Below are positions 62,630 to 64,000 of a stretch of DNA of 64,000 nucleotides, piece after piece; the first letter of the stretch is position 1, and every line of letters begins with the position of its first letter. Made by a program: the position numbers and the translations under genes. The DNA lies in assembly GCA_001643675.2 (NCBI GenBank), contig LSRY02000030.1, positions 420,501 to 484,500 on the forward strand, in the 5' to 3' direction. This stretch comes from Monocercomonoides exilis. Taxonomy: Eukaryota; Preaxostyla; Oxymonadida; Polymastigidae. Under the pieces are notes generated by a model. It was not told the DNA's origin. It saw only the letters and a list, made by a program, of their open reading frames with translations, and made no database searches.

Positions 62630-63306
62630 ACAACATTTGGTGAACAATTGATATGTTTTAGAGTTTTTTTCATTCAAATTTCATGGAGCATTTCAAAAAA
62701 AACATGATAAAATAAACGAAATATTCGTCAAATCTTTGTTTTTTTTAATTTCAATAATTCAAAAATAATTAACAATTAACAAGAACAGCGAATATCTGTT
62801 TTAAAAATAAGCAAGTCAATTCAAATAAACAGGGGTTATTTTAAATTACCCCCATAATTATAAATTATTTTTTCAATTTAAAAAATTTGATTCAATCTGC
62901 ATTGCATCTAATAAATAAGTTTTTTTTGAAATTTTTTATTTGGCATTTAATTAAGTTCTGTTTCATAATTTAGAAATAATTTTTGAATTGAAGAAACTCT
63001 CGGCATGTACTCATAAGAAAAAAGTTTAATTTAATTTTATTATTATTTTTTTCTTTATTTAAAAAAGAATAACGAAAACGAAAGGATAATTCATATTTGT
63101 GTTATTAACGTGTTAAAATCAGAAATAAATTTCATTCATTCAAAACAAAATGTACAAAATTGTATTTGTTGAATTTGTTTCTTCAGAAATTATTCATTCT
63201 CAATCTCTGAAATGAGAAAAGGTTGATTGAATAAAATTCTTAATTATTGAAAAAAAGCAGTGAAAAACAAAAGTTCAACATTCTCAATTAATAAATATTT
63301 GTTGGT
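62630..63306. other. AT-rich spacer with a transposon end
   Basis: Holds the inverted end at 62818-62855. Otherwise low-complexity A/T-rich DNA with no gene seen. Confidence 0.4.
62818..62855 (-). repeat. Right inverted-repeat end of the possible composite element
   Basis: Reverse complement of 57765-57802 (29 of 38). It contains the palindrome GGGGTTATTTTAAATTACCCC, about 190 bp after the last coding-like frame of the second transposase. Confidence 0.55.
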
Positions 63307-64000
63307 GGGGTTATCATTTAACCCCAACTCATTTTTTTATTCTGACCCAAATTTTTGAAGTGAAAATTTTAGAAAAATTTTAAAAAATACAAAAGAAGAA
63401 TCAATTCTTCGAATTATCTTTCTTTTTCCCAGTTTGCTTTGTAACTCTTCATTTTCCTCTTCGTTTGGGTCATCAAAAATTACATCAGAGTAATTTTTTT
63501 TTTTTTTTTGATTTTATGTTTGAATTCAACAATCTCATCTTTTTCGTTTTCATTCTCTTGTTTCATAACTTTTTCCTTTTCCTTTTCTTCTTTTCTCCCA
63601 ATATATATTTCCCAATTGTCTAAAAGTTCTTTTTTTGCAATTAACTTTCCAAAATAATCAAAACGGTTACGATGGGAAGGAAGAGGGTATTTTGATGATT
63701 CAGGTGGTTTGCGAAGAACTGGACCGAACGTGTTATGAAGGACTCCGCTTTCTTTAAAAGCTTTTTTTAGTGACAGAAGGAGTTTAAGCTGAGTTGATTG
63801 TATGAAAAAGCACACAAACAAGAGCTTTTCAAGAAGCAGAAAAAAAGGAAGATAAAGGAACATCAAGTGATGAAGAAATGTGAAGTTTTGAGAGCTGCAA
63901 ATACTCCTCCGTCGAGTGGCTGAGACAAGTGAGTCCAGTGGGGGATGAATGTTTCGACATCTATGTTATTTTCTGAGAAAACTTTCCAAATTGAAGAATC
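63307..64000 (-). mobile_element. Third pogo-like element, cut by the window edge
   Basis: Its transposase 3' end lies at 63480. About 150 bp beyond is a candidate terminal sequence, GGGGTTATCATTTAACCCC (63307-63325), with the same inner GGGGTTA...AACCCC palindrome as the other elements. The other end lies outside the window. Confidence 0.5.
63480..64000 (-). pseudogene. Third pogo-like DDE transposase, 3' part only, frame-disrupted
   Basis: At the window edge the minus strand reads FSENNIDVETFIPHWTH then LSQPLDGGVFAALKT (third catalytic Asp) and hits TGA near 63869. The C-terminus continues in another frame with KAFKESGVLHNTFGPVL, NRFDYFGKLIAKKELL and a Lys/Glu-rich tail to 63480. The FDYFGK block matches the copy at 15.8-17.2 kb (RFDYFGKFITDKEF), so these two belong to one subfamily. 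The first two catalytic residues lie outside the window. Confidence 0.6.

Larger units (their letters stand above)
57765..62855. mobile_element. Possible composite pogo-like element enclosing a surface-gene fragment (5.1 kb)
   Basis: Inverted ends at 57765-57802 and 62818-62855 enclose a decayed beta-helix surface-gene fragment (-) and a pogo-like transposase remnant (+). The DNA just upstream of the transposase (60600-61400) shows no alternative left end. Inference: the element either captured the gene fragment or inserted around it before the gene decayed. A chance pairing of ends from two different elements is possible. A clean TA target duplication could not be assigned. Confidence 0.4.

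Noticed and set aside
1-64000. CRISPR arrays, bacterial operons, rRNA and tRNA genes
   Set aside because: No spaced direct-repeat array, Shine-Dalgarno-linked gene series, rRNA signature or convincing tRNA arm pattern was seen. The genome is eukaryotic.

Overview
The window looks like nuclear DNA of an intron-bearing, anaerobic flagellate protist. The best fit is an oxymonad/Preaxostyla relative such as Monocercomonoides. Seen directly: AT-rich intergenic DNA, giant intron-poor genes, short GT-AG introns (52, 52, 79 and 96 nt) that restore conserved proteins when removed, and TAA, TAG and TGA all used as stops. The assignment is an inference. It rests on these features, on the modular beta-helix surface-protein family, and on a gene at 35.1-36.4 kb that resembles, from memory, an expanded hypothetical family of Monocercomonoides.

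Left part (1-33.6 kb). Two giant type I membrane proteins face each other tail to tail (1420-13818 on +, 24380-33598 on -). Each has a signal peptide, a tandem array of roughly 310-400-residue Cys/Gly-rich beta-helix-like modules (eight and five), one transmembrane helix and a cytoplasmic pseudokinase. Their last ~630 residues and ~0.94 kb of 3' flank form a 2.84-kb inverted repeat (11921-14757 / 23441-26277). It is gap-free at every point checked and looks close to 100% identical over most of its length, whereas the ectodomains are unrelated at the DNA level. The 8.7 kb between the arms holds a decayed pogo-like DNA transposon with TA-flanked terminal inverted repeats (15066-17366), a 395-nt foldback repeat (17911-18305) and a heavily decayed gene (about 19.1-23.1 kb, -).

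Middle part (33.6-55.8 kb). A gene-poor spacer with a 184-bp MITE-like inverted repeat is followed by a broken armadillo-like hypothetical gene (+). Then comes a 17.9-kb gene on the minus strand for a 5924-residue protein: N-terminal leucine-rich repeats, then thousands of residues rich in poly-serine runs and charged tracts, then a predicted membrane segment and a possible PH-like C-terminus. It is transcribed divergently from ribosomal protein uS10/RPS20 (two introns), with only 135 bp between the start codons.

Right part (55.8-64 kb). A complete branched-chain amino acid aminotransferase gene (+) is followed by a decayed third member of the beta-helix surface family (-), a second pogo-like transposase remnant (+) and the end of a third one (- strand, cut by the window edge). 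Matching 38-nt inverted repeats at 57765 and 62818 enclose both the surface-gene fragment and the second transposase, so the two may have moved as one element.

Two housekeeping genes (RPS20, BCAT) thus sit within a region dominated by surface-receptor genes, repeats and dead transposons. The most notable signal is the pairing of variable beta-helix ectodomains with a conserved, apparently homogenised membrane-plus-pseudokinase end.
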